A stretch of DNA of 64,000 nucleotides, taken from NCBI RefSeq assembly GCF_003473485.1, contig NC_053043.1, positions 7,264,001-7,328,000 on the forward strand. Direction: 5' to 3'. The notes beneath the pieces are model-generated. The model had not been told where the DNA came from. It saw only the letters and a program-made list of their open reading frames with translations, and ran no database searches. The number at the start of each line of letters is the position of its first letter. Positions within the stretch are counted from its first letter, which is position 1. This stretch comes from Medicago truncatula (Eukaryota > Streptophyta > Magnoliopsida > Fabales > Fabaceae). Below, piece after piece: positions 31,342 to 42,420 of this stretch. The translations under genes were made by a program, and so were the position numbers.

Positions 31342-31831
31342 ATGAAGAGAAGAAGGCATAACCATAAACAAGACAGACTCAGCGATTTACCCGAGTCTGT
31401 TCTTCTTCACATACTCTCCTTTTTGGACCCAAAAGAAGCAGTACAAACTTGTATACTCTCCACAACTTGAAAGAATCTCTGGAAATCTCTTTCCATTCTT
31501 AAATTAAATTCTCTACACTTTAGGTATCGCAAGGATTTCACCAAATTTGTCTCTAACATTTTGACTCATCGCAATGACACAATCGCATTGCACACCCGTC
31601 ATGGTACCATGAGTCCTCTCTCATACTCAAAAGAATTTTGAAACATGCTTTTTCACATAATGTCCAGCGATTACAAATTTTGAAACATACTTTAACATCT
31701 CTTCAACTTTCTCCTGGAACGGGGGCATTATTTCCTAATTCTCTTAATTTTCCAGCAATTACAGACCTGTAACTTCACAAGTTTACCTTCTGTGTTAGCA
31801 ACGATGGTTGTGCCAACCCCTTTTCGGCATT

Positions 31832-32054
31832 TATAGAGAATGGACTTAAATTGATAATTCATTGATTAATGTGGTAAACAATTACACGAATATATACAGC
31901 AAAGAATTGAGAAACTGAATGCTAATAATAAGGAGTGGAACTACCAACCTATTCCACTAACGTTACTGGCAGGAAAGTAGGAAACTAATTAATGACCTAT
32001 TCCACTAATGTGACTTGGCAGGAAAGTAGGAAACTAATTACTAACTACTTATTA
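31832..32054 (-). repeat. 3' LTR of the copia element
   Basis: 223 bp, no difference seen from the partner LTR at 36253-36475. It is the downstream LTR because the element is on the minus strand. Confidence 0.95.
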
Positions 32055-35000
32055 CCCCCCAGCAAGCTGATGATTCTGAAGAACTCGAAGCTTGGAACGA
32101 AGAAAAGAAACTCTATCTTTGGAAAGTGGTTTGGTGAATATATCGGCTAGCTGATCAACGGATGATACGTGACCAATTTTCAGAGTACCGGAATCAACCT
32201 GGTCACGAATGAAGTGAAAATCTAGCGCAATATGCTTGGACCGTGTGCTGATAACTGGGTTCTTGGTCAAGAAAATTGCACCAACATTGTCGCAGAGAAG
32301 CAACGGAGGACCAGTAATAGGCACATGAAGCTCAGAAGCAAGAAGATTGAGCCAAAGCAGTTCGGCGGCGGTGTATGCCAGGGATCGATATTCCGCCTCA
32401 GTGCTTGAGCGAGCAACAACTTTCTGTTTGCGGGAAGTCCAGCTGATGAGATTAGATCCATGGAAGATTGCATATCCAAACTGAGAGCGGCTGTCGTCGG
32501 AATCCGAGATCCAACCGGCGTCGGAATATGCTAAAAAAGAAGTTGCTTGAGTTGGACTGAAGTGGAGAGAGTGTGACAGAGTTCCAGCAAGATAGCGAAG
32601 TATTCTTTTGACAGCACGCCAATGATCAAGTGTCGGTGAGTGCATAAATTGACAAACGCGATTCACCGCATACGTAATATCAGGTCGGGTGATTGTGGCG
32701 TACTGGAGAGAACCGACTGTGCGTCTGTATAAGGCTGGATCATCGAATGGTTCACCCGCTTTGACTAGACGATGATGTGGGTCAGCAGGTGTTGTTATAG
32801 GAGCAGCAGCAGACATGTTGGTGGACTCCAGAATATCTCTAACATAACCTTCTTGAGTGAGTTGTACCCCAGAACTGGTGCGTGTGATTTGAAGACCGAG
32901 GAAATAATGCAATTCTCCCTGATCCTTTAAAGCAAACACCTTGTTAAGGTTAATGATGAAGTTATCAATCAAACTTGAATCCGTGCCGGTAATGATCAGA
33001 TCGTCTACATATACAAGGATGTAGATGGTAGCAGCAGCAGAATGATGAACAAATAGGGACGTGTCGGATTGACAAGCCCGAAAGCCCTGCGTGATAAGAT
33101 AATGCTTAAGCTTGGTAAACCAAGCTCTGGGTGCTTGTTTGAGCCCGTAAAGAGCCTTCCGCAATTGACAGACATGATTAGGATGATGAGAATCCTCAAA
33201 ACCCTTTGGTTGACGCATATAGACAACCTCAGAGAGCTCACCATTCAAGAATGCATTGTTGATGTCCAATTGCCGAAGACACCATTGGTTGGATAAGGCA
33301 ATGGACAAGACAAGTCGAATAGTTGTTGGCTTAACCACTGGGCTGAACGTCTCAAAGAAGTCTTTACCTGCTTGCTGACTAAAACCTTGTGCCACCAAAC
33401 GAGCCTTGTGACGCTCGATACTCCCGTCGGATTTGCGCTTTGTCCTGTAAATCCACTTACAACCCACAACATTAACATTAGTAGGACAAGGAACAAGAGA
33501 CCAAGTACCATTTTTCACAAGGGCATTATATTCTACAGTCATGGCATCTTGCCAATGTTTATGTTTGAGGGCTTGTTTGTATGTACGAGGATCAGGTTCA
33601 GGTTTAAGAGTGGCAGCTAGGATTTTTGGTTTGAGTTTGCCGGTTTGGGCGCGTGTGGTCATGGGGTGAGTGGAAGATTCGGCTGGTCTGTAGTGTGAAG
33701 GAACAAATGGGTGATGTTGTTGTGGGGCCGGCGGAGAAGGGAAATGAGGTGATGAATGAGAAGTGGGATGAATTGTGAGTGAGGGCTGAATGGTAGGCTG
33801 AATTGTAGGTGCAGGTTGGAATGTGGCCGAAGGTGTGTACAGCTCAGCAGCTTGCTCTAACAAATTAGAATCTAATTCTGGAGAAGTAGGAGTAGATAAG
33901 ATAGGCGCCGAATTATGTGAAGAAATAGAATATGGGAATATACTCTCATTAAAAACAACATGCCTTGCAATATATATACGCTCAGTAGGTTTATGAAAAC
34001 AAAGATATCCTTTGTGAGAAGTACTGTAACCAATAAACACACATGGAAGAGAACGAAAATCAATTTTGTGGTTGTTATATGGACGAAGAAAAGGATAACA
34101 AAGACATCCAAAAGTTTTTAGAAAACCATAATTTGGATCTTTGTGATATAATTGTTGATATGGAGAATGGTAGTGTAAGGTGGGAGTAATGGTTCTATTG
34201 TGGAGATAAGTTGCAGTTTTGAAAGCATGTTCCCAAAATTCGTGAGGTAAAGATGATTGAGCCAAAAGAGTGAGGCCTTTTTCAATGATAATACGATTGC
34301 GTCGTTCAACCGCCCCGTTTTGCTCTTGCGTGTATGGACATGAAATACGGTGAGAAATACCGTGTTGTTTTAAAAAAATAGAGACATTTCGAAATTCACC
34401 CCCCCAATCGGATTGAAGATGTTTGATTTTTGCATTAAATTGTGTTTCAATCATAGTACGAAATTGCACAAAAGTAGTGAAAACCTGTGATTTGTGCGAT
34501 AGAAAATAAATCCACACATATTTGGTGCAATCATCAATAAACAAAACGAAATACCGATTTCCATTGATTGAAAATTTGGGAGATGGACCCCATACATCAG
34601 AGTAAATCAGTTCAAAAGGAGTAGACGACGCAATATGCGATGATGCTAAAGGAAATCGATGACTCTTTCCAAGTTGACAAGAGTCACAGACATTGGGAAA
34701 TTTATTTGAAGAAATTGGTAAATTAAAAGAGGAAATAAGACGACGCAAGAGAGGTTCATGAGGATGAGCAAGCCGCTGGTGCCAGCCGTGGACAGACGTA
34801 CGGACGCCGGTGAGAGCCAGGGTTGGTCGAGCTTTATTTTGGATGGAGTTAATGCAGTAGAGGCCGTTGTTAATGCCCCCTCGAAGAATGGTTTGACCCT
34901 GAAAAGTTTTGACAAGGCAATGAGAAGGCCAAAATTCTATATAAACCTGATTATCCTTTGTAAATTTGGATACACTGAGAAGGCTTTTTGTGAGTTTAGG

Positions 35001-36233
35001 AACAATGAGAACATTAGGCAAGCGCAAATTATGTAAAGTAGAATTGCCAATGTGAGAAATAGATAAAAGGTTACCATTGCCCACTTGCAGCTTGTCATTG
35101 CCTTTGTAGTCATCAGAGATGGTCAGCTTCTGAAAATCTGGAGAAGCATGATCAGTGGCACCGGTGTCGAAATACCAAGAAGGATCGATGGCACTTGAAG
35201 ACGGAGCCTGAGAAGCATAATGAGCCTGCTTTGATGTATTGCGTGGGTTGGGCTTGCGTGAGGGAAAATCAATCTGATTATCACGTTGCCAACAATCCAC
35301 AGCCTCGTGACCTGGACGCCCACATAATTGGCACTGGGGACGGCGACGGCGGAACTCACCACCGTTTGCTGTACGAGTGTCACCTCTGGAGTCGTTCCGG
35401 GAATCACCGCGAGAATAGGCGCCACCGTAATTGTTGGTATTGTATGAACGGCCAGATTGCCGACTGGCGACGTGGGCAGAAGAGATTGGTGCTGGAGATG
35501 AAGGAGCCAGGGGAGCGATTGTGGATTGGCGAGCCAGTTCTTGAGCGAGTCGTGCTTCCTCCTGAAGCAATTTGCCCACGAGATCGTCAACAGAAGCATC
35601 ATCACAGTGGATCATGAATGCAGTGGCGAAGGCGCCGTAAGAGCTATCTAGCCCAGAGAGGATGTGACCGATTAGGTCCTCATCGGAAACAGGGTGCAGG
35701 TTTGCAGCGAGGGAGTCAGCAATTGAGCGTTTTCGCTCGATGTACTCCATGATAGAGAGAGACCCCTTAGGTAGGGATTGTAATTGCAATTTCAGGGACA
35801 TCCGCTGAGCACGAGTCTGTGCCTGGAAAGTTTTGTCGAGTGCTGTCCAGGCCATGTGGGAGCTGGTGCTACGAGCAACGATGGCGAGTGCCCTCTCGGA
35901 GAGAGTTGATTTTAACCACAGCAGAACCAACTTATCGCGACGCTTCCAGGCGAGATAGTCAGGGTTGGGTTCTTGGGTGATATTTCCATCGTCAGAAGCA
36001 ATGGAGCGAGTCTGTGGCGGTGGATTTGGTGCCAGCAAATGAGGCTCAAGATCAAAGGTTTCGAGAGCAGAGATGACAGTGGTGCTCCAAAGACAGTGAT
36101 TTTCATTGTCAAGAGTGATTTTGATTGGAGGAAGTTGAAAATTGATCTGGGAAGATGATGAATTGGCTAGGGCCAGTAGGTTGGGGATATTGCCAGCCAT
36201 GGGAGTGAATGTGGTTGAAAAAAAAAAATTCAA
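32055..36233 (-). CDS. Copia gag-pol polyprotein
   Basis: A single frame of up to 1393 aa on the minus strand. In order: a UBN2-type gag, a CCHC zinc knuckle (CQLCGRPGHEAVDC), an aspartic protease (DTGATDH), integrase (HGWHQRLAHP, then the D,D-35-E core), copia reverse transcriptase (YVDD box) and RNase H (YSDAGW, STEAEY). The start may be the internal M-A-G-N Met rather than the first Met. Fused gag-pol in one frame is usual for plant copia elements. It is an element gene, not a host gene. Confidence 0.93.
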
Positions 36234-36252
36234 CCTAAAGCTCTGGATACCA

Positions 36253-36475
36253 TATAGAGAATGGACTTAAATTGATAATTCATTGATTAATGTGGTAAAC
36301 AATTACACGAATATATACAGCAAAGAATTGAGAAACTGAATGCTAATAATAAGGAGTGGAACTACCAACCTATTCCACTAACGTTACTGGCAGGAAAGTA
36401 GGAAACTAATTAATGACCTATTCCACTAATGTGACTTGGCAGGAAAGTAGGAAACTAATTACTAACTACTTATTA
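36253..36475 (-). repeat. 5' LTR of the copia element
   Basis: 223 bp, upstream LTR in element orientation. It is followed on the minus strand directly by the primer-binding site at 36241-36252 and is flanked outside by GCATT at 36476-36480. Confidence 0.95.
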
Positions 36476-36827
36476 GCATTAAACAAATTAATTAGTTTGG
36501 TCCTTGAAAGTTGTATTGTTAGTAATGAACAAAAACTTTCCATATCAAGTGCCACACTCACCTATTTAACAATACTAAATCTTTGTGTTGGTTTCAAATT
36601 TGAATTATCCACTCCAAGTCTTTCTAATTTTGTTGTTTATTGTGGTGCTTCTCTTCAGAAATTGTGTGGGAGCACGTGCAATCTCCCTTCCATCAAACAT
36701 GTAAATATCATCATTCATGGAAGAAGGGAGCTGAATTTGGCGGATACTCCTTTGGTTCTATTCAGCTGGCTGATTGAGCTTGCTAATATTGAATCATTGA
36801 TGGTTTGTTTAGATACTCCTTTGGTTC

Positions 36828-37340
36828 TAAGAGTGTGTTTGGATGGAGTATTTAAGAAATTTTGAAGAATTCAAATGATTCAATTAAATTGCTTTCATTC
36901 TTAAATATTATTGTTTGGATGGAGTAATAAAAAAAATTTATTGTCATCATTTTTGGGGCCAAATTTGAAAAATGAAATTAGGGGTCAATTAGTAAATTTC
37001 AAATTTTTTGAGGGGCCAAATTATAATTTTTGGAAAATTTGAGGGGTCAATTTGCAATTTTTTATAAATTTATTGGGGTCAAATTGAAAATTTTGGTAAG
37101 TTTGAGGACCAAAATGTAAAATTTGAAAAAAATATGACAATGAAGAATTTTGAAATTCTTAATTTTTAGGTGTCATTTGAAATTTTCTACATTTAACTTG
37201 AACAAAATACTTCATAAATTTCCATCATTTTGAAAATTCTTCAAACTATTATCCAAACAATGAAATTTACCTCAAGGTATTTAAATTCCTTCAAAACATT
37301 ACATTCTCTCAAAACATTTCCCCATCCAAACACACTCTTA
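36828..37340. mobile_element. MITE with 19-bp perfect inverted repeats
   Basis: TAAGAGTGTGTTTGGATGG at 36828-36846 is exactly mirrored by CCATCCAAACACACTCTTA at 37322-37340. The interior has repeated GGGGCCAAATT / GGGGTCAATTT phrases and no coding frame. If TAA/TTA belongs to the target site, the class would be Tourist-like. It lies in the 3' part of the F-box pseudogene. Confidence 0.8.
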
Positions 37341-39020
37341 AGGTATTTTACAAAATGTTTCTTTTGAGAAAATTTCAGCAGCATCGCTTTAAAGTTCTGA
37401 TCCCTTCTGGTTGAAATTTCAGTTTTTACTTTTTAATACAACTTTTCTATGTAAAATACTTGCTTTTTAGTTCCAATTTATATAAAAAATTGATTTACCT
37501 TAAGTTGATCCTGATTCAAGGTTGTCTATCATTGATTAGCATCTCTCCTCAGTTCCGGATTTATTGAACCTTGAGTTCCCTTCCTTGTATAACTTGAAAT
37601 CACTGAAGATAGAGACGGGTTCATCGGATTCCATAGTACCCAAGGAAGTAGTGGACTTTTTGCTTCAAAATGCACCATCGGCAAAGGTTGATATTCGACA
37701 TTGATTAAGGTAAATGTGTATTCAACTTGTTAAAACAATATTTTTCTGGTTTGATTTTTGCTTCCCTCGGTCTCCATTTACATGTGTGACAATATGTTGA
37801 TAATATTGTTTAACTCATTTGCATCTGTTTTGTTATACATGTTTGATAAAATATTAATTAGTTGATAAGTTTTAGTTACTGTTTGCCCCGACTTTTTTTT
37901 TTCTTCAGTTTTTCTACGTTTTTAAGGAGAAGTTAGGCCAAACACAATATCAATAAAGTATCTTCGAAAAAAAGTACTTTTTTTAGAATGCATAAAATTG
38001 AATGGAATGAGCTTTAACCAAAAGTTATTGAATGCTACTTCAAAAAACTATTTCTCCCTAATTTATTTCACAAGCACCTCCCTTCAACTCCCGCCGGCAA
38101 CCTTTTGTTTTATTTTTTCAATATGTTTTTTCTTCCATTTTATTTTATTTTATTTTATTTAACCGGTCCATTTAATTTTTTAATGAGGTTCCATTTAAGT
38201 TTATTATCTATTTTTTTAAGGAATTTTATTATCTTTTTATCACTTATATATTAATTTCAATATATTTTGATCATCACAACCTCGCAAATATTTGTATTCA
38301 CGCTGTCAATGAATGACACCGAATATTTTTATTCCCTTTCTTCAACCATGGAAATACACACATATGTTAGCGTTTAGAGTAATACTTTATGTTCATCTTT
38401 CTGTTTTTTTTTTGTTATGCTAATGCGTATAATTTTTGTTAGTGTTGTGTAATGCGTATAATCATTTTTATAAAATTTTGATTTTAATTAAAAGTACAAG
38501 TGTAGTTGCCTAAAAAAATTATACTTATATATAATTTACACATTTGTATGGTAACAAACTATGCATATCTTTTTCTTATTAAAAAAACTAAAGATATCTT
38601 TTTCAATGACACCAGCAATGTAACAAATATAATATTATATAATATAAATTCTTATCTTTTTGACCAACACTAAAAATATGATATTCTTATAACAAAATTT
38701 GTTATAGAGTATAATTGGAAGAAAAAAAAATCAATTATTCTCATTATATATACACTCATATACATATTATAGATATATTCTGCAGCTCCACAATTCTTTT
38801 CACTGAGGCACCTTGCAAATATCCTCTTGCCAAAATCAATCAGGTTCTTTCTTTTCATTGTTTTGTTAATTTAACTATTTATTTTATAACATTCTTTTTT
38901 CAATTGCTCATAGTTGATACCTATTAGATGTATATTATTGTATTGTATAATAATTAGATTGTTCCATGCATGTTTTATTTTTTAATCCGCTTACTCTATT
39001 ATCTATATATAAATGCAGCT

Positions 39021-40352
39021 ATGACTACCAAAGAAAATATTTCTTCTAAATCTGAAAATTTAGAAAAAGCAAAGTGGAACAACCCATTTTATACCAAAGT
39101 ATTACTTGACATTTGTATGGATGAGATTCGAAAATGTGGGAAACCGAGAATTGCTTTTAAGAATAAGAAATGGGAAGAAATACGTGACGAATTCAATAAA
39201 AATGCTAGTAAAAACTATACTAAAAAACAATTGAAAAATAGAATGGATAATTTGAGAACATATTGGACTACCTGGAAACAATTAATTGGTAAAGAAATAG
39301 GGCTAGGATGGAATACCGAAATAGGAAATATTGATGCTGATCCTGCTTGGTGGGACGCAAAAATTAAGGTGAGTATTATGAATATTTTAATTTTATTTGG
39401 TGAACATTGAGTAAAAGAAGGGTTTGTCTAAATCTCCTTTATTGGCAATGCAGGAGAATGTGAAATATGCAAAATTTCAAAGTCAAGGATTGAAATTTCG
39501 TGAGGAATTGAAATTTATATTTGGAGAGATTGTGACAACAAGTCAATGCCAACGGACACCAGCTTTAGGGATGCCACATGAATCTAGTGGAAAAAATGCT
39601 ATTGATGATGTGTCACTAGAACTTATTGAATCAGAAGAGGATGATATTATCCCTATGGAAAGTAACAAATCAAGAAAGAAAAAAAAGGTTTCACCAGATA
39701 TGGGTGAGAAAGTTACAAAGGGTAAGACCAAGGTTGGGACTGCAACAACTATGAGAAACACATTTGAGCGATTAGTTCAAGCATCAGAATGTCATAATGA
39801 AATTGAGAAGGCCGAAATTGCAGCAACATCTAATGTTCTTGGACAATATTCAATTCCTGATTGTGTTACAATATTGAAAAGTGCGAAGGAGGAAGGACAT
39901 TTGAATAATCGACAATTTAGTTATGCTTTGGTGATGTGTCACTAGAACTTATTGAATCAGAAGAGGATGATATTATCCCTATGGAAAGTAACAAATCAAG
40001 AAAGAAAAGAAAGGTTTCACCAGATATGGGTGAGAAAGTTACAAAGGGTAAGACCAAGGTTGGGACTGCAACAACTATGAGAAACACATTTGAGCGATTA
40101 GTTCAAGCATCAGAATGTCATAATGAAATTGAGAAGGCCGAAATTGCAGCAACATCTAATGTTCTTGGACAATATTCAATTCCTGATTGTGTTACAATAT
40201 TGAAAAGTGCGAAGGAGGAAGGACATTTGAATAATCGACAATTTAGTTATACTTTGGTGATGCTTAAAGATGAAGATAATAGAATCTTACTGATGTCCTT
40301 AAAAGATTCTATGGATGCTTTGGTAGACTGGATTCTATACAAGTATCAATGA
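39021..40352 (+). pseudogene. Harbinger ORF1, Myb/SANT-like DNA-binding protein, disrupted
   Basis: In PIF/Harbinger elements this protein helps bring transposase to the element ends and the nucleus. Exon 1 (39021-39368) encodes a Myb_DNA-bind_3-like domain (W-N-N-P-F-Y-T-K-V-L-L-D at residues 15-26, then NRMDNLRTYWTTWKQLIG and D-P-A-W-W-D near the end). An 85-bp intron (39369-39453, GT-AG) leads in frame into exon 2. Residues rich in Lys/Arg (KSRKKKKVS) look like a nuclear signal. A 326-bp direct tandem duplication (39606-39931 and 39932-40257) is out of phase, so the frame stops at 39945; the second unit carries the proper C-terminus (MDALVDWILYKYQ) to 40352. The ATG at 39021 follows a TGCAG, so an upstream noncoding exon is possible. 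Confidence 0.8.
39606..40257 (+). repeat. 326-bp direct tandem duplication
   Basis: Two adjacent 326-bp units (39606-39931, 39932-40257) with about two differences (an A/G in the Lys-rich stretch and G/A in TTATGCTTTGG against TTATACTTTGG). The short shared sequence TGATG lies at both borders and after the second unit, which fits slippage or microhomology-mediated duplication. 326 is not divisible by three. Confidence 0.92.
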
Positions 40353-40592
40353 GACAAATATGAGTGACAATAAAAACTATCTAATTTTAAGTTTAGATTC
40401 AACTTTTTATTTTCTATTTGCTTTTAGTTAAGATTCAATTAAATTCTATATTCTATATTATCCTTTCTTATTTGGTATTTGTTATTGAGCATTTGGCTGA
40501 GAATTTTGCATTGAGATTTATGTTTATGCATTTGAACTAATTCAATGATTACATATTCACATGTCTTTTCTTGTTATAAAATTATCTTACAG

Positions 40593-41908
40593 ATGCCTTC
40601 TAATCAAATCAATAAGCATTAGAGAAAAGTAAAAAAAAAAAAATGCGGGTTTTATAAGATATGCTATGCTGCAGCAGCAATCGCTTATGATTATCACATG
40701 AAGTACTTAATAAAGCAAGGTAATAGATTTCTTTATTCTCGTGGATGGACTTGGGTTCGAGAAACTCTTAACACTAGGGGTGAAAGTTATAACATGTTTA
40801 GGATGGAATCTCATGCCATATTGAAACTTGAAAATTTATTGGTGAGTAAAAGATGGTTACATCCATCTAAAGAAATGACATCATTGGAGGCACTTGTTAT
40901 GTTCCTTTGGACTTGCGCACATAGTGAAACTAATCGAAATGTTCAGAATAAATTCGGAAAATCAGGAGAGACTGTGAGTAGAAAGTTTGGGGAAGTTTTG
41001 GAAAGTTTATGTTTATTAGCAAAGGAAATTGTAAGGCCTCCGGATTTTAACTTCGCAGAAACTCCCTCTAAGATAAAAAATGATCGTAGGTATTGGCCTC
41101 ATTTTGAAGGGTGCATTGGTGCAATAGATGGAACACATATTCCAGCCATTGTTCCTACTAAAGATCAAATTCGTTATATTGGTAGAAAATGATTTCCAAC
41201 ACAAAATGTCATGTTAGTGTGCAACTTAGACATGTTATTCACTTTTGTTGTTGTTGGTTGGCCCGGTACTGCACATGACACTCGTATTCTTTCATCTGTG
41301 ATTGAAGAAATGAAAAGTGTGTTCCCACATCCTTCTGAAGGTACGCATAATTTCATTTTATAATAAATTTCAAAACACGTGTATCTTTAAATTTAAGTTT
41401 ACACATAAACTAACAATAAATTATATATTTTTTAGGAAAATATTATTTGGTTGATCCTAGATATCCAAACATGAAAGGGTACCTTTCACCATACAAAGGT
41501 GAAAGATATCACGTTCCTGATTTTAGAGATGGTAGTCAAGCAGAAGGTATCCATGAAGTGTTCAACCATGCACATTCTTCATTGAGAAATGTCATTGAAA
41601 GAACAATTGAAGTTTGGAAAAAAAGGTGGCATATCTTATGTGATATGCGACCATTTTCACTAATCAAACAACAAAAGATCATAGTTGCAACAACAGCACT
41701 CCACAACTTTATTCGAATGTGTGGAGTTGAAGATGAAGAGTTTAATAAATGTGATGTTATCTCTGAATATATGATTGAGCATGACGAAGAAAGCAATATA
41801 AATGAAGAAATCAGTTCATATAATCCAGAAAGAGTGCAAGATGGAGGCTACATGAATAAAGTTAGAAATCAAATAGGAGTTGCGTTGATGGAGAGTAGAA
41901 ATGTTTGA
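40593..41908 (+). pseudogene. PIF/Harbinger DDE transposase, with internal stop
   Basis: HARBI1-like nuclease that cuts and joins the element at TAA/TTA sites. The recognisable frame runs from about 40698 (RGWTWVRE) through the helix-turn-helix-like region (NVQNKFGKSGETVSRKFGEV) to the DDE core: first Asp in GCIGAIDGTHIPA, second in GWPGTAHDTRI, Glu in HSSLRNVIERTIEVWKKRW. An intron at 41341-41435 (GTACGC to TTTTTTAG) sits between P-S-E and G-K-Y-Y-L-V-D, a usual place for this family. TGA at 41190-41192 replaces the codon after Y-I-G-R-K, where a Gly is normal. The N-terminal part before 40698 also has stops. It ends at 41908. Confidence 0.82.
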
Positions 41909-42216
41909 GTTTGTAATGATTTATGTCTTTTTTTAAATAAAAAAAAGATGATTATTGTTTTTAATTTTCCAAACTACTTTGATATTATTTATGTTATTAT
42001 TTGAGCCTCCTTAAATTATTTCTCCTATTCAAATATTTAACAAGTCGTTTATATGATGATACAAATTTGTATTCATGTTACACAAAATAAACGTCATTGA
42101 GTAAATATAGTATTGGTAAAAATATATCTTTTATATTTTAAACATTTTTTCTCTTCAAAAAATATTTTAGACATTTTTTTATTTATTATGTTAATTCATA
42201 ATGAATTCAAAGTTTT

Positions 42217-42287
42217 TTTATTTATAGACAATGCATAAATATATGCAAGGTCCCGGGTTCGAACCCCAGACACCACCAAAAAATAAT
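42217..42287 (+). mobile_element. Short tRNA-derived retroposon, 5'-truncated copy
   Basis: Retains GACAATGCATAAATATATGC, AAGGTCCCGGGTTCGAACCCC and ACACCACC plus an A run, matching the two copies at 10755 and 15373, but lacks the A-box half. The flanks AATGAATTCAAAGTTTT and AATAAATTCAAAGTTTT form a 17-bp target duplication with one mismatch. Confidence 0.72.
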
Positions 42288-42420
42288 AAATTCAAAGTTT
42301 TGTACAATATTTTGCCAAACAGCTTTTAACTCAAAAATAACTTTAGAACTAACAAAAAATAAAGAAACCAAACAGCTTTAGCTTTTTTCTTAAAGAGCTG
42401 ACCAGACGGTACTTGTCTCA

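Larger units (their letters stand above)
31832..36475 (-). mobile_element. Ty1/copia LTR retrotransposon, looks whole and young
   Basis: Two 223-bp LTRs (31832-32054 and 36253-36475) look identical by eye. Both flanks carry GCATT (31827-31831 and 36476-36480), a 5-bp target duplication. Next to the upstream LTR the minus strand reads TGGTATCCAGAGC, an initiator-Met tRNA-type primer site; next to the downstream LTR is a G-rich polypurine tract. One long frame fills the interior in copia order: gag with a zinc knuckle, protease, integrase, reverse transcriptase, RNase H. It sits inside the F-box pseudogene. The identical LTRs imply a recent insertion. Confidence 0.96.
31342..37708 (+). pseudogene. 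F-box/LRR/FBD protein pseudogene, split by transposons
   Basis: From the ATG at 31342 the frame reads an N-terminal F-box (LSDLPESVLLHILSFLDPKE, A-V-Q-T-C-I-L-S-T), then TGA at 31468-31470 where the family has Trp (S-T-x-W-K-N-L-W). Further stops follow in the next 200 bp. After the Ty1/copia element (31832-36475) the LRR-like part resumes at 36481 (LTILNLCVGFKFELSTPSLS) to about 36827. After a MITE and an intron-like stretch, an FBD-type end appears at about 37550-37708 (VPDLLNLEFPSLYNLKSLKI, then PKEVVDFLLQ). The three parts follow the normal F-box, LRR, FBD order of this legume-expanded family. The early stop, the retrotransposon and other lesions make it non-functional. Confidence 0.82.
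37709..42420 (+). mobile_element. PIF/Harbinger DNA transposon with two genes
   Basis: Carries the two genes typical of plant PIF/Harbinger elements in the same orientation: a Myb/SANT-like DNA-binding protein (39021-40352) and a DDE transposase (about 40593-41908). Terminal inverted repeats could not be set with confidence; TTTGGCC/CCAAACAC-type motifs occur near 37938 and 42311-42382. The outer limits given are therefore the maximum span. Damage to both genes suggests it is no longer autonomous. Confidence 0.75.

Noticed and set aside
35195-35617. Plus-strand open frame of 140 codons
   Set aside because: Antisense shadow of the copia polyprotein, whose minus-strand frame explains the region.
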